Source: Streptomyces spongiicola
GTDB taxonomy: Bacteria; Actinomycetota; Actinomycetes; Streptomycetales; Streptomycetaceae
Length of the DNA: 64,000 bases
Direction of reading: 5' to 3'
NCBI RefSeq assembly: GCF_003122365.1
Contig: NZ_CP029254.1
Location: 5,954,001 to 6,018,000 of the forward strand
The position numbers and the translations under genes were made by a program. Of the stretch, positions 8,391 through 16,852 are shown piece after piece. The number at the start of each line of letters is the position of its first letter. Within the stretch, counting starts at the first letter, position 1. The notes below the pieces were generated by a model. It saw nothing but the letters and a program-made list of their open reading frames with translations. It had not been told where the DNA came from and did no database searches.

Positions 8391-9842
8391 ATGGGATCCA
8401 CCTCCGGCCACCCGAACGGCGGTCTCGGCCGCCGCGACCTGATCAAGCGGTCCGCGGCGCTCGGCCTGGTCACCCTCCCCGCGACGGGCTTCCTGTCCGC
8501 ATGTGCCGGCGGCGGTGGCGGCGCCGGCGGCCCGAAGGTCGAGAAGGGCGAGGTCACCAAGGCCAACCCGCTCGGCGTCAACGAGACCGCGGCCCTCGAA
8601 GTCGTCATCTTCGACGGGGGTTTCGGACAGCAGTACGCCATCGACGCGGAGAAGAAGTACAACGCGGCCTTCCCCGAGGCCCCCGAGGTCACCCACAGGG
8701 CCACCCAGAAGATCCAGTCCGAGCTTCAGCCCCGGTTCAACGGAGGCACCCCGCCGGACCTCATCGACAACTCCGGTGCCGAGCAGATGGACATGGGCGT
8801 CCTCGTCGGCAAGAAGCAGCTCGCCGACCTCACCCCGCTGCTGGACGCGCCCTCGATCGACGACCCGGGCAGGAAGGTCCGGGACACGCTGCGCCCCGGC
8901 ATCGTCGAGATGGGCCAGTTCGACGGAGCGCCGGTCTGGATCCTCTACTACGCCTACACGGTCTACGGCGTCTGGTACTCGCGCACCGCGCTCGACCGGC
9001 TCGACGCGCAGTACCCCGAGACCTGGGACGAGATGCTCGCCCTGTGCGAGAAGGCGAAGAGGCAGGGCATCGCGGGCTGGACGTACGCCGGCAAGCACCC
9101 CTACTACCTGCCGTTCTCGCTCTACCCGTTCATCGCCAAGATCGGCGGCCGGGAGGTCCTGGAGTCCATCGACAACCTGGAGCCGAACGCCTGGAAGCAC
9201 CCCGCCGTCAAGGCCGCGTTCGAGGCGTACTACGAGCTCCAGCGGAAGGGCTACGTCCTCAGGGGCACCCCCGGCCTGGACCACATCCAGTCCCAGACCG
9301 CCTGGACCAAGGGCAGGGCGCTGTTCATCCCCAACGGCTCCTGGGTGGAGAACGAGGCGGCCGGCACCATGCCGAAGGACTTCGACCTCACCGTCTCCGC
9401 GCCGTCCGGGCTCGACGCCTCGGACAGGATGCCCTTCGGCACCCTCTGGGCCTCCGGCGGCGAGCCCTTCATCGTCCCGGCGAAGGCGAGGAACGTCGAG
9501 GGCGGTATGGAGCAGCTTCGGATCATGCTCGGCGAGGAGTCCTCGAGGAACTTCACCCGCCAGGTCAAGTCGCTGACCGCGTTCGACGGCGGCACCGACG
9601 GGATCGGGCTGACGCCGGGTCTGAGGTCGGGCGTCGCCGCGCTGGAGAGGGCCGGCGAGAACGTCGTCAACCCGCGGCTCCAGGACTGGTACGTCAAACT
9701 CCAGAAGGAGCAGATCGGCGTCGCCGGTCTCGGCGAGATGATGGCCGGGCGGCTCACCCCGACCGAGGCCGTCAGCAGGATCCAGGGCTTCGCCGACCGG
9801 GCCGCGCAGGACCCGTCCGTCAGGAAGTACAAGCACCGGTGA
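8391..9842 (+). CDS. ngcE: N,N'-diacetylchitobiose/GlcNAc ABC transporter binding lipoprotein
   Basis: A 483-residue extracytoplasmic solute-binding protein. The N-terminus has twin arginines (GRRDLIKRS, Arg14-Arg15), a hydrophobic stretch and the lipobox LSAC, with Cys38 as the lipidation site, so it is probably a Tat-exported lipoprotein. The remainder follows the family-1 sugar-binding fold (NGGTPPDLIDNSGAEQMDMG; GRALFIPNGSWVENEA). Placed directly before two sugar permeases and close to rok7B7 and xylFGH, it corresponds in context to S. coelicolor SCO6005, described as a lower-affinity chitobiose binder (from memory). ATG 8391 follows a GGAGAAGGCGAGG region and opens directly into the export signal. 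No ATPase gene is present; such importers use the shared ATPase MsiK. Confidence 0.85.
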   Translation: MGSTSGHPNGGLGRRDLIKRSAALGLVTLPATGFLSACAGGGGGAGGPKVEKGEVTKANPLGVNETAALEVVIFDGGFGQQYAIDAEKKYNAAFPEAPEVTHRATQKIQSELQPRFNGGTPPDLIDNSGAEQMDMGVLVGKKQLADLTPLLDAPSIDDPGRKVRDTLRPGIVEMGQFDGAPVWILYYAYTVYGVWYSRTALDRLDAQYPETWDEMLALCEKAKRQGIAGWTYAGKHPYYLPFSLYPFIAKIGGREVLESIDNLEPNAWKHPAVKAAFEAYYELQRKGYVLRGTPGLDHIQSQTAWTKGRALFIPNGSWVENEAAGTMPKDFDLTVSAPSGLDASDRMPFGTLWASGGEPFIVPAKARNVEGGMEQLRIMLGEESSRNFTRQVKSLTAFDGGTDGIGLTPGLRSGVAALERAGENVVNPRLQDWYVKLQKEQIGVAGLGEMMAGRLTPTEAVSRIQGFADRAAQDPSVRKYKHR

Positions 9843-9933
9843 CAAGCACCGGTGAGCGGCCCGTGCTCCCGGGGCGCGCCCCGGGAGCACGCAGCACGGG
9901 CGGATCACTCCTGAGGATTCGGGGTCGGTAACC

Positions 9934-10857
9934 ATGCAGCACGGCAAGTACCGGTTCATCGCGGGGTTCCTGGCGGCCCCCCTGGGGCTGTACGCACTCT
10001 TCGTCGTCTGGCCGTTCGTCCAGTCCATCTACTACTCCTTCACGGACTGGACCGGTCTGAGCCCGGACTTCTCCGTGGTCGGCCTCGACAACTACGCCAG
10101 GCTCTGGGACGACGACGTCTTCTGGACGTCGCTCCGGCACAGCCTGCTGTTCGCGCTGCTGCTGCCGGTGCTGACGATCGGCCTCGCCCTGTTCTTCGCC
10201 TTCATGATCAATGTGGGCGGGCGGCCCCGCCGGGGCGCGGCGGTCTCCGGGGTGCGGGGCTCGTCGTTCTACAAGGTCGCCTACTTCTTCCCGCAGGTGC
10301 TCTCGATCGCGATCGTCGCCCTGCTCTTCCAGTTCGCGTACAACCCGGAGAGCGGGGCGATCAACTCCGGGCTGCGGGCGATCGGGCTCGGCGGCGTCCA
10401 GCCGCTGTGGCTCGGTGACCCGGACCTCGCCCTCTGGTGCGTGATGGCGGTCCTCGTCTGGTCCACGGTCGGCTTCTTCGTCGTCCTGTTCTCGGCGGGC
10501 ATGGCGTCCATCCCCCGGGACTTCTACGAGGCGGCGCTGCTGGACGGCGCGGGCCGGATCACCACCTTCTTCCGGATCACCCTGCCGCTGCTGCGGGACA
10601 CCATCCAGTCCGGCTGGGTCTACATGGGCATCCTCGCGCTCGGCGCCGAGTCCTTCGCGGTGGTGCAGATCATGACCACGGGGCCGGGCGGCCCCGACTA
10701 CTCGACCACGGTGCTGGTGCTGTACGTGTACCAGTCGGCGTTCCGCGACGGCGCCGCGGCCTATGCGACGACGATCGGCGTCGCCCTGCTCGTCGTCACG
10801 CTGGCCTTCGCGGCCGTCGTGATGAGGCTGGGCCGCCGCGAGCGCCTGGAGTACTGA
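9934..10857 (+). CDS. ngcF: sugar ABC transporter permease, first subunit
   Basis: A 307-residue integral membrane protein with six predicted helices and the cytoplasmic EAA loop (YEAALLDGAGRITTFFRITL) that docks onto the ATPase. The N-terminal region (FLAAPLGLYALFVVWPFVQSIYY) is typical of MalF/UgpA-type permeases. It lies 91 bases after ngcE and overlaps the ngcG start region closely, so it belongs to the same operon and partners NgcG in the chitobiose/GlcNAc channel. Confidence 0.88.
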   Translation: MQHGKYRFIAGFLAAPLGLYALFVVWPFVQSIYYSFTDWTGLSPDFSVVGLDNYARLWDDDVFWTSLRHSLLFALLLPVLTIGLALFFAFMINVGGRPRRGAAVSGVRGSSFYKVAYFFPQVLSIAIVALLFQFAYNPESGAINSGLRAIGLGGVQPLWLGDPDLALWCVMAVLVWSTVGFFVVLFSAGMASIPRDFYEAALLDGAGRITTFFRITLPLLRDTIQSGWVYMGILALGAESFAVVQIMTTGPGGPDYSTTVLVLYVYQSAFRDGAAAYATTIGVALLVVTLAFAAVVMRLGRRERLEY

Positions 10858-10858
10858 C

Positions 10859-11788
10859 TTGAGGACGACTCAGACCTCTCCCGCCGGCACCGCGGAACCC
10901 CTGCCGCAGGAGGTGAAGGCCGGCCTGTCCGGCGCGGGGCCGGGGAAGGGCGGCAGGCGCGGCCGCGGCGGGGTCCTGAACGCCTTCTCGCATGGCGTGC
11001 TGGTCCTGTGGGCCTTCATGGTCGTCATGCCGCTGCTGTGGGCGGTGATGACGTCCTTCAAGGACGACAACGCGATCTTCAGCTCGCCGTGGTCGCCGCC
11101 GGACCGGCTCCACTTCGAGAACTGGTCGCGTGCCTGGAGCCAGGCGCATATGAGCGACTACTTCCTGAACACCGTCCTGGTGGTCGCCGGCTCGCTCGCG
11201 GGCACTCTGCTGCTGGGTTCGATGGCGGCGTACGTCCTGGCCCGGTTCGACTTCCCCGGGAACCGCTTCCTCTACTTCCTCTTCATCGGGGGGATGAGCT
11301 TCCCGATCATGCTGGCGCTTGTCCCGCTGTTCTTCGTCATGAACAACATTCAGCTCCTGAACACCGTCCACGGCCTGATCCTGGTGTACATCGCCTACTC
11401 CCTGCCGTTCACCGTGTTCTTCCTGACCGCCTTCTTCCGTACGCTGCCGACCTCGGTGGCCGAGGCGGCGCTGATCGACGGGGCCTCGCACACCCGGACG
11501 TTCTTCCAGGTCATGCTGCCGATGGCCAAGCCCGGACTGATCAGTGTCGGGATCTTCAACTTCCTCGGTCAGTGGAACCAGTACATGCTGCCGACGGTGC
11601 TCAACACCGATCCGGAGCACAAGGTGCTCTCCCAGGGGCTGGTGCAGCTGGCCGTCAGCCAGGGGTACAAGGGCGACTGGTCCGGCCTGTTCGCGGGCCT
11701 GGTGATGGCGATGCTGCCGGTGCTCGCCGCGTACGTCGTCTTCCAGCGCCAGGTCGTCGCGGGCCTCACGGCGGGCGCCCTGAAGTAG
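10859..11788 (+). CDS. ngcG: sugar ABC transporter permease, second subunit
   Basis: A 309-residue MalG-type permease with a hydrophilic N-terminal tail of about 35 residues, six membrane helices and the EAA loop (AEAALIDGASHTRTFFQVML). The TTG at 10859, one base after the ngcF stop, is taken as the start because CTGGAG lies just upstream and the coupling is tight; a later start would remove only the disordered tail. It completes the NgcEFG importer, which here again lacks its own ATPase. Confidence 0.85.
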   Translation: MRTTQTSPAGTAEPLPQEVKAGLSGAGPGKGGRRGRGGVLNAFSHGVLVLWAFMVVMPLLWAVMTSFKDDNAIFSSPWSPPDRLHFENWSRAWSQAHMSDYFLNTVLVVAGSLAGTLLLGSMAAYVLARFDFPGNRFLYFLFIGGMSFPIMLALVPLFFVMNNIQLLNTVHGLILVYIAYSLPFTVFFLTAFFRTLPTSVAEAALIDGASHTRTFFQVMLPMAKPGLISVGIFNFLGQWNQYMLPTVLNTDPEHKVLSQGLVQLAVSQGYKGDWSGLFAGLVMAMLPVLAAYVVFQRQVVAGLTAGALK

Positions 11789-11958
11789 TCCCCGCCGCTC
11801 CGCCACCGCTCTCGTACCGTCCGTCCGGCACTCCCGGCGGGCGGTGCGCGCGCTTCCTCGGATGGGTCGGGCTTTCGCTCAGGTCTTGACGGAGAGCGGC
11901 CCGAAAGGCTCCCCTTGGAGTTCACATGTTGGAGTGAAGAGCAGGAGTGTGTGAGTCG

Positions 11959-13158
11959 ATGGAGACTCCGGGGTCGCAGACATCTCTGCATCGGGCCAAT
12001 CTCGAGAGGGTCGTACGCGCCGTGCGTCTGGCCGGTTCGCTCACCCAGGCCGAGATCGCGAGGAGCACGGGCCTGTCCGCCGCGACCGTCTCCAACATCG
12101 TCCGGGAGCTGAAGGAGGGCGGGACCGTCGAGGTCACCCCCACCTCCGCGGGCGGCCGCCGGGCCCGCAGCGTCTCGCTCAGCGGCGACGCCGGCATTGT
12201 CGTCGGCGTCGACTTCGGGCATACGCACCTGCGGGTGGCGATCGGCAACCTGGCCCACCAGGTCCTCGCCGAGGAGTCCGAGCCGCTCGATGTGGACGCC
12301 TCCTCCGCCCAGGGCTTCGACCGGGCGGAGCTGCTGGTCAAACGGCTCATCGAGGCCACCGGAATCGGCCCGGACAAGATCGTCGGGGTCGGTCTGGGCG
12401 TGCCCGGCCCGATCGACGTGGAGTCCGGCAGCCTGGGATCCACGGCGATCCTGCCGGGCTGGAGCGGCATCAACCCCAGCCGGGAACTCGCCGGCCGGCT
12501 CGGCGTGCCCGTGTACGTCGACAACGACGCCAACCTCGGCGCCCTGGGCGAGCTGGTCTGGGGGAGCGGCCGCGGCGTGAAGGACCTCGCGTACATCAAG
12601 GTCGCCAGCGGTGTCGGCGCCGGACTCGTCATAGAGGGCCAGATCTACCGCGGCCCCGGCGGCACGGCGGGCGAGATCGGGCATATCACCCTGGACGAGT
12701 CGGGGCCCGTCTGCCGCTGCGGCAACCGGGGCTGCCTCGAGACGTTCACCGCGGCCCGCTATGTGCTGCCGCTGCTCCAGTCGAGCCACGGCCCGGACCT
12801 GACCATGGAGAAGGTCGTCCAGCTGGCGCGGGAGGGCGATCCGGGCTGCCGGCGGGTCGTCGCCGACGTCGGCCGGCACGTCGGCAGCGGCGTGGCCAAC
12901 CTGTGCAACCTGCTGAACCCCAGCAGGGTGGTCCTGGGCGGCAGCCTCGCGGAGGCCGGGGAGCTGGTGCTCGCGCCGATCCGCGAGTCCGTCTCCCGGT
13001 ATGCGATCCCCAGTGCCGCCCGGCGGCTCTCCGTCCTCCCCGGGGCGCTGGGCGCCAGGGCCGAGGTGCTGGGCGCGCTGGCCCTGGTGCTCGGGGAAAT
13101 GGGCGATTCGACACTTCTGGACAGCTCGGTGCCGGCGGGCAGTCCTGCCTTCACTTAG
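11959..13158 (+). CDS. rok7B7: ROK-family regulator Rok7B7
   Basis: A 399-residue ROK protein. Residues ~10-65 form a winged helix-turn-helix (LTQAEIARSTGLSAATVSNI). The sugar-kinase-like part has the glycine-rich VVGVDFGHTHLRVAIG, GVGLGVPGPID, and the ROK zinc motif CRCGNRGCLE near residue 252. ATG 11959 is chosen because GCAGGAG (11941-11947) lies eleven bases before it; GTG 11947 is possible and adds four residues. Its position between ngcEFG and xylFGH is that of S. coelicolor rok7B7, reported to affect carbon repression, xylose uptake and antibiotic production. Likely local targets are xylF and possibly ngcE. Confidence 0.88.
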   Translation: METPGSQTSLHRANLERVVRAVRLAGSLTQAEIARSTGLSAATVSNIVRELKEGGTVEVTPTSAGGRRARSVSLSGDAGIVVGVDFGHTHLRVAIGNLAHQVLAEESEPLDVDASSAQGFDRAELLVKRLIEATGIGPDKIVGVGLGVPGPIDVESGSLGSTAILPGWSGINPSRELAGRLGVPVYVDNDANLGALGELVWGSGRGVKDLAYIKVASGVGAGLVIEGQIYRGPGGTAGEIGHITLDESGPVCRCGNRGCLETFTAARYVLPLLQSSHGPDLTMEKVVQLAREGDPGCRRVVADVGRHVGSGVANLCNLLNPSRVVLGGSLAEAGELVLAPIRESVSRYAIPSAARRLSVLPGALGARAEVLGALALVLGEMGDSTLLDSSVPAGSPAFT

Positions 13159-13160
13159 AT

Positions 13161-13187
13161 AACGAATGGCGACGTTGTCATCTCGTT
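13161..13187. promoter_or_regulatory. operator candidate upstream of xylF
   Basis: AACGA (13161-13165) and TCGTT (13183-13187) form outer inverted arms around GACGTTGTC (13171-13179), which shares nine of twelve bases with the palindrome at 7916. It lies directly after the rok7B7 stop and about 90 bases before xylF, next to TTGACG (13201) and TTGACT (13224) boxes. Confidence 0.45.
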
Positions 13188-13278
13188 AAGGATTTACTCC
13201 TTGACGCTGGCGTTACAGCCGAGTTGACTTCCAGCCACCTCGGCCGCAAGGACGCGGCCTCGTCAGGGAGGTTTCTGA

Positions 13279-14391
13279 ATGAACACGCAGATGCGTCGTG
13301 TCGCCGTGGCCGTGACCGCCGCCGCGATGGCCGTGTCCCTCGCCGCCTGCGGCAGCGCCAAGGAGTCCGGCGACAGCGGCGCCAAGACCGGTACCGCCAA
13401 GGGCGACGAGCTCACCATCGGTCTCCTGCTCCCCGAGAACCAGACCGCGCGCTACGAGAAGTTCGACAAGCCGCTCATCGAGAAGAAGATCAGCGAGCTG
13501 ACGAACGGCAAGGCGAAGGTCGTCTACGCCAACGCCAAGCAGGACGCGACGCTGCAGACCCAGCAGGTCGACACCATGATCACCAACAAGGTCGACGCGC
13601 TGATCGTCGACGCGGTGGACTCCAAGGCCATCGCCGGCGGTGTCAAGAAGGCCAAGGACGCGGGCATCCCGATCGTCGCCTACGACCGTCTCGCCGAGGG
13701 CCCCGTCGACGCCTACACCTCCTTCGACAACGAAGAGGTCGGCCGGGTCCAGGGCGAGGCGCTCCTCGAGGAGCTCGGCGACAAGGCCAAGAGCGGCCAG
13801 ATCGTCATGATGAACGGCTCCGTCACCGACCCGAACGCCGCGCTCTTCAAGAAGGGCGCCCACTCCGTCCTCGACGGCAAGGTGAACGTCGGCAAGGAGT
13901 ACGACACCAAGGAGTGGAAGCCGGAGAACGCCAACGCCAACATGGAGGCCGCGATCTCGGCCCTCGGCAAGGACAAGATCGTCGGCGTCTACTCCGCGAA
14001 CGACGGCATGGCGGGCGGCATCATCACCGCCCTCAAGGCCGGCGGCTTCGACAAGCTCCCGCCGGTGACCGGTCAGGACGCCGAACTCGCGGGCGTGCAG
14101 CGCATCGTCGCGGGCGAGCAGTTCATGAGCATCTACAAGCCGTACGCGCCGGAGGCGGCCGCGGCCGCCGAGATGGCCGTCGCGCTCGCCAAGGGCCAGA
14201 GCCTCGACGCGATCGCCACGTCCAAGGTCGACAGCCCCACCACCCAGGGCATCCCGTCCGTGCTCGTCCCGGTCGTCTCCCTGACCCAGGACAACATCGC
14301 GGACTCCGTGATCAAGGACGGCGTCTACACCGCCGCCGACATCTGCACCCCGAAGTTCAAGGCCGCCTGCGACGCGATCGGCCTGAAGTAG
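13279..14391 (+). CDS. xylF: xylose ABC transporter binding lipoprotein
   Basis: A 370-residue periplasmic-binding-protein-like lipoprotein: signal peptide with lipobox LAAC (Cys24), then the ribose/xylose-binding fold (LTIGLLLPENQTARYEKFDK; VDALIVDAVDSKAI; IPIVAYDRLAEGPVDAYTSF; GVYSANDGMAGG). Aromatic and charged residues in these segments resemble E. coli XylF. It heads the xylFGH operon right after rok7B7, and SGDSG-type low complexity follows the lipid anchor as in other Gram-positive lipoproteins. The start is preceded by AGGGAGG. A hairpin after the gene may raise its expression relative to xylGH. Confidence 0.88.
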   Translation: MNTQMRRVAVAVTAAAMAVSLAACGSAKESGDSGAKTGTAKGDELTIGLLLPENQTARYEKFDKPLIEKKISELTNGKAKVVYANAKQDATLQTQQVDTMITNKVDALIVDAVDSKAIAGGVKKAKDAGIPIVAYDRLAEGPVDAYTSFDNEEVGRVQGEALLEELGDKAKSGQIVMMNGSVTDPNAALFKKGAHSVLDGKVNVGKEYDTKEWKPENANANMEAAISALGKDKIVGVYSANDGMAGGIITALKAGGFDKLPPVTGQDAELAGVQRIVAGEQFMSIYKPYAPEAAAAAEMAVALAKGQSLDAIATSKVDSPTTQGIPSVLVPVVSLTQDNIADSVIKDGVYTAADICTPKFKAACDAIGLK

Positions 14392-14427
14392 GCATCACGT
14401 CCCCGAGGGACGCTCCCTGAAGCCTGG

Positions 14428-14475
14428 CCGGTGCCCCGCCCTCATCCAGCCCCCGCTATGGGGGTGGGGCACCGG
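14428..14475 (+). terminator. intercistronic hairpin between xylF and xylG
   Basis: CCGGTGCCCC (14428-14437) pairs exactly with 14466-14475, with an inner CCCCC/GGGGG pairing. A smaller hairpin (CGTCCC/GGGACG) lies at 14398-14412. Stem-loops after binding-protein genes commonly protect or attenuate mRNA so that the binding protein outnumbers the membrane parts. Confidence 0.6.
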
Positions 14476-14564
14476 GCAGAAACGCTTCTTCCAGCTGCTC
14501 AACCTTCCGCGCCACCCCTGCGGCGCGGCATCCCGCCGGTCAGGCGGCGAAGGAGATGGTTCAC

Positions 14565-15344
14565 GTGTCCGCTACGCCCGTGCTGGCGTTGCGCGGGGTC
14601 TCCAAGCGGTTCGGTGCCGTTCAGGCGCTCACCGACGTAGAGCTTGAGGTCCACGCCGGTGAGGTGGTCGCCCTGGTGGGCGACAACGGCGCCGGAAAGT
14701 CCACGCTGGTCAAGACGATCGCCGGCGTGCACCCCATCGACGAGGGCGTCGTCGAGTGGGAGGGCAGGGCCGTGTCGATCGGCAAGCCCCACGACGCCCA
14801 GAACCTGGGCATCGCGACCGTCTACCAGGACCTCGCGCTGTGCGACAACATCGACGTCGTCGGCAACCTGTACCTCGGCCGGGAACTCCGCAAGCGAGGC
14901 GTCCTCGACGAGGTCGAGATGGAGCGCCGCTCCCGCGAACTGCTGAGCACGCTGTCCATCCGCATCCCCAGCGTCCGGATCCCGATCGCCTCGCTGTCCG
15001 GCGGCCAGCGGCAGACCGTGGCCATCGCCCGCTCGATGCTCGGCTCCCCCAAGCTGGTCATCCTCGACGAGCCCACCGCGGCCCTCGGCGTCGAGCAGAC
15101 CGCGCAGGTGCTCGACCTGGTCGAGCGGCTGCGCGAGCGCGGCCACGCCGTCATCCTCATCAGCCACAACATGGCCGACGTGAAGGCCGTCGCCGACACG
15201 GTGGCGGTGCTCCGGCTCGGCCGGAACAACGGCGTCTTCGACGTCAAGGCCACCTCTCAGGAAGAGATCATCTCCGCCATCACCGGCGCCACGGACAACG
15301 CCGTGACCCGTCGTGCGGCGCGCACCTCGGAGGCGCAGAAGTGA
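14565..15344 (+). CDS. xylG: xylose ABC transporter ATPase
   Basis: A 259-residue single ABC cassette with Walker A (GDNGAGKST), Q-loop (VYQDLAL), signature (LSGGQRQTVAIARSM), Walker B (LVILDEPTAALG) and switch His (LISHNM). Unlike E. coli XylG, which carries two fused cassettes, this is a one-cassette form. GTG 14565 is chosen: AAGGAG (14550-14555) lies nine bases upstream, whereas ATG 14556 would overlap that ribosome site. The gene overlaps xylH by four bases, so translation is coupled. Confidence 0.9.
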   Translation: MSATPVLALRGVSKRFGAVQALTDVELEVHAGEVVALVGDNGAGKSTLVKTIAGVHPIDEGVVEWEGRAVSIGKPHDAQNLGIATVYQDLALCDNIDVVGNLYLGRELRKRGVLDEVEMERRSRELLSTLSIRIPSVRIPIASLSGGQRQTVAIARSMLGSPKLVILDEPTAALGVEQTAQVLDLVERLRERGHAVILISHNMADVKAVADTVAVLRLGRNNGVFDVKATSQEEIISAITGATDNAVTRRAARTSEAQK

Positions 15345-16645
15345 GCATCGACAAGACCCCGGCACCCGCCGGCGGCCGCCACCGGGTGGGCACCCCGGAA
15401 GCCGCGCCCACCGCGCACACCGCGCCCACCGCGGTCGACCCCCGGCTCCTGGTGCGCGAGCAGGGCATCGGCGGCTACATCGCGGAGTTCAAGCGCAAGC
15501 TCCACGCCGGCGACCTGGGCTCCATCCCGGTCGTCATCGGCCTGGTCCTGATCTGCGCGATCTTCCAGAGCCTGAACTCCCAGTTCCTCTCCGCGCAGAA
15601 CCTCAGCAACATCGCCGTCACCATGGTCGCCACCGGCATGATGGCCGTCGGCATCATCTTCGTGCTGCTGCTCGGCGAGATCGACCTGTCGGTCGGCGCG
15701 GTCAGCGGTGTGTCCGGCGCGATCGTGGCCGTGCTCAGCGTCACCCACGGGATGAACGAGTGGCTGTCCGTACTGGCCGCCGTGGCCGGCGGCGCGGTCA
15801 TCGGAGCCCTCCACGGCTTCTTCTTCGCCCGCATCGGCGCCCCCGCCTTCGCCGTCACCCTGGCCGGCCTGCTGTTCTGGCAGGGCTTCATGCTCCAGCT
15901 CCTCGGCTCCCAGGGCACCATCAACCTGGACGGCGACGGCATCGTGGCCAAGCTGACCACGTACTACTTCTCCGACGTGGCCGCCGCCTACGGACTCGCC
16001 GGACTGGCCGTCGCCGTGTTCTTCGTCTCGGCCTCCACCGACGCCCGCCGCCGCCGGGCGGCCGGCATCCCGTCCCGGCCGCTCGGCGACATCGTGCTCC
16101 GCACGGTGCTGCTCGCCGCCGTGTCCTTCGCCGCCGCGTACATGTTCAACCAGTACAAGGGCCTGCCGCTGGCCCTGGTGCTGTTCCTGGCGGTCCTGGT
16201 GACCACCGACTTCGTCCTGCGGCGCACCGCCTACGGACGCAAGGTCTTCGCCCTCGGCGGCAGCGTCGAGGCCGCCCGGCGCGCCGGCATCAACGTCACC
16301 GCGGTGCGGATCTCGGTCTTCGCCATCGCCGGCACCTTCGCGGCCGTCGGCGGCCTCTTCTGGGCCTCCAAGATCGCCGCCGCCAACCAGAGCGCGGGCG
16401 CCGGCGAGCTGCTGATGAACGTCATCGCGGCGGCCGTCATCGGCGGCACCAGCCTCTTCGGCGGCCGCGGCCGCACCTGGAACGCGCTGCTCGGCGTCAT
16501 GGTGATCGTCTCGATCCAGTACGGGCTCGCGCTGGAGGGCATCGCCACCCCCATCCAGTTCATGATCACCGGTGGGGTGCTCCTCGCCACCGTCGTGATC
16601 GACTCGGTCACGCGCAAGACGCAGAAGACCGCCGGCCGCGCGTAG
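15341..16645 (+). CDS. xylH: xylose ABC transporter permease
   Basis: A 434-residue membrane protein with about ten helices of the RbsC/XylH type (branched-chain/ribose permease fold). Characteristic segments are VGIIFVLLLGEIDLSVGAVSG, GRKVFALGGSVEAARRAGI and AAAVIGGTSLFGGRG. The first ~50 residues are hydrophilic and Pro/Ala-rich. GTG 15341 overlaps the xylG stop as GTGA. A strong hairpin follows the gene, ending the xylFGH operon. Confidence 0.9.
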   Translation: MSIDKTPAPAGGRHRVGTPEAAPTAHTAPTAVDPRLLVREQGIGGYIAEFKRKLHAGDLGSIPVVIGLVLICAIFQSLNSQFLSAQNLSNIAVTMVATGMMAVGIIFVLLLGEIDLSVGAVSGVSGAIVAVLSVTHGMNEWLSVLAAVAGGAVIGALHGFFFARIGAPAFAVTLAGLLFWQGFMLQLLGSQGTINLDGDGIVAKLTTYYFSDVAAAYGLAGLAVAVFFVSASTDARRRRAAGIPSRPLGDIVLRTVLLAAVSFAAAYMFNQYKGLPLALVLFLAVLVTTDFVLRRTAYGRKVFALGGSVEAARRAGINVTAVRISVFAIAGTFAAVGGLFWASKIAAANQSAGAGELLMNVIAAAVIGGTSLFGGRGRTWNALLGVMVIVSIQYGLALEGIATPIQFMITGGVLLATVVIDSVTRKTQKTAGRA

Positions 16646-16657
16646 CGGCCACCCACG

Positions 16658-16695
16658 GGCGGTGCCCGGCGCCGGAACCGGCGCCGGGCACCGCC
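16658..16695 (+). terminator. terminator after xylH
   Basis: An 18-bp perfect stem (16658-16675 with 16678-16695) closes 13 bases after the xylH stop. There is no T-tract, as usual in Streptomyces. Confidence 0.8.
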
Positions 16696-16852
16696 GCGTC
16701 TCACCCCCCGAGGGGCGGGCAGCCGTACGCAAGGGCCCCGTGTCGTCCGATGGGGTGACGCGGAACGCACCGCCCGATGACAGCCGCCGGGAGCGGAACA
16801 TTAGACTCGGCGAAATCGGCAAGCTCGACCAGCTCGAACGCAAGGAGGCACG

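Noticed and set aside
14556..14564. ATG 14556 as xylG start
   Set aside because: It directly abuts the AAGGAG ribosome site; GTG 14565 has normal spacing.
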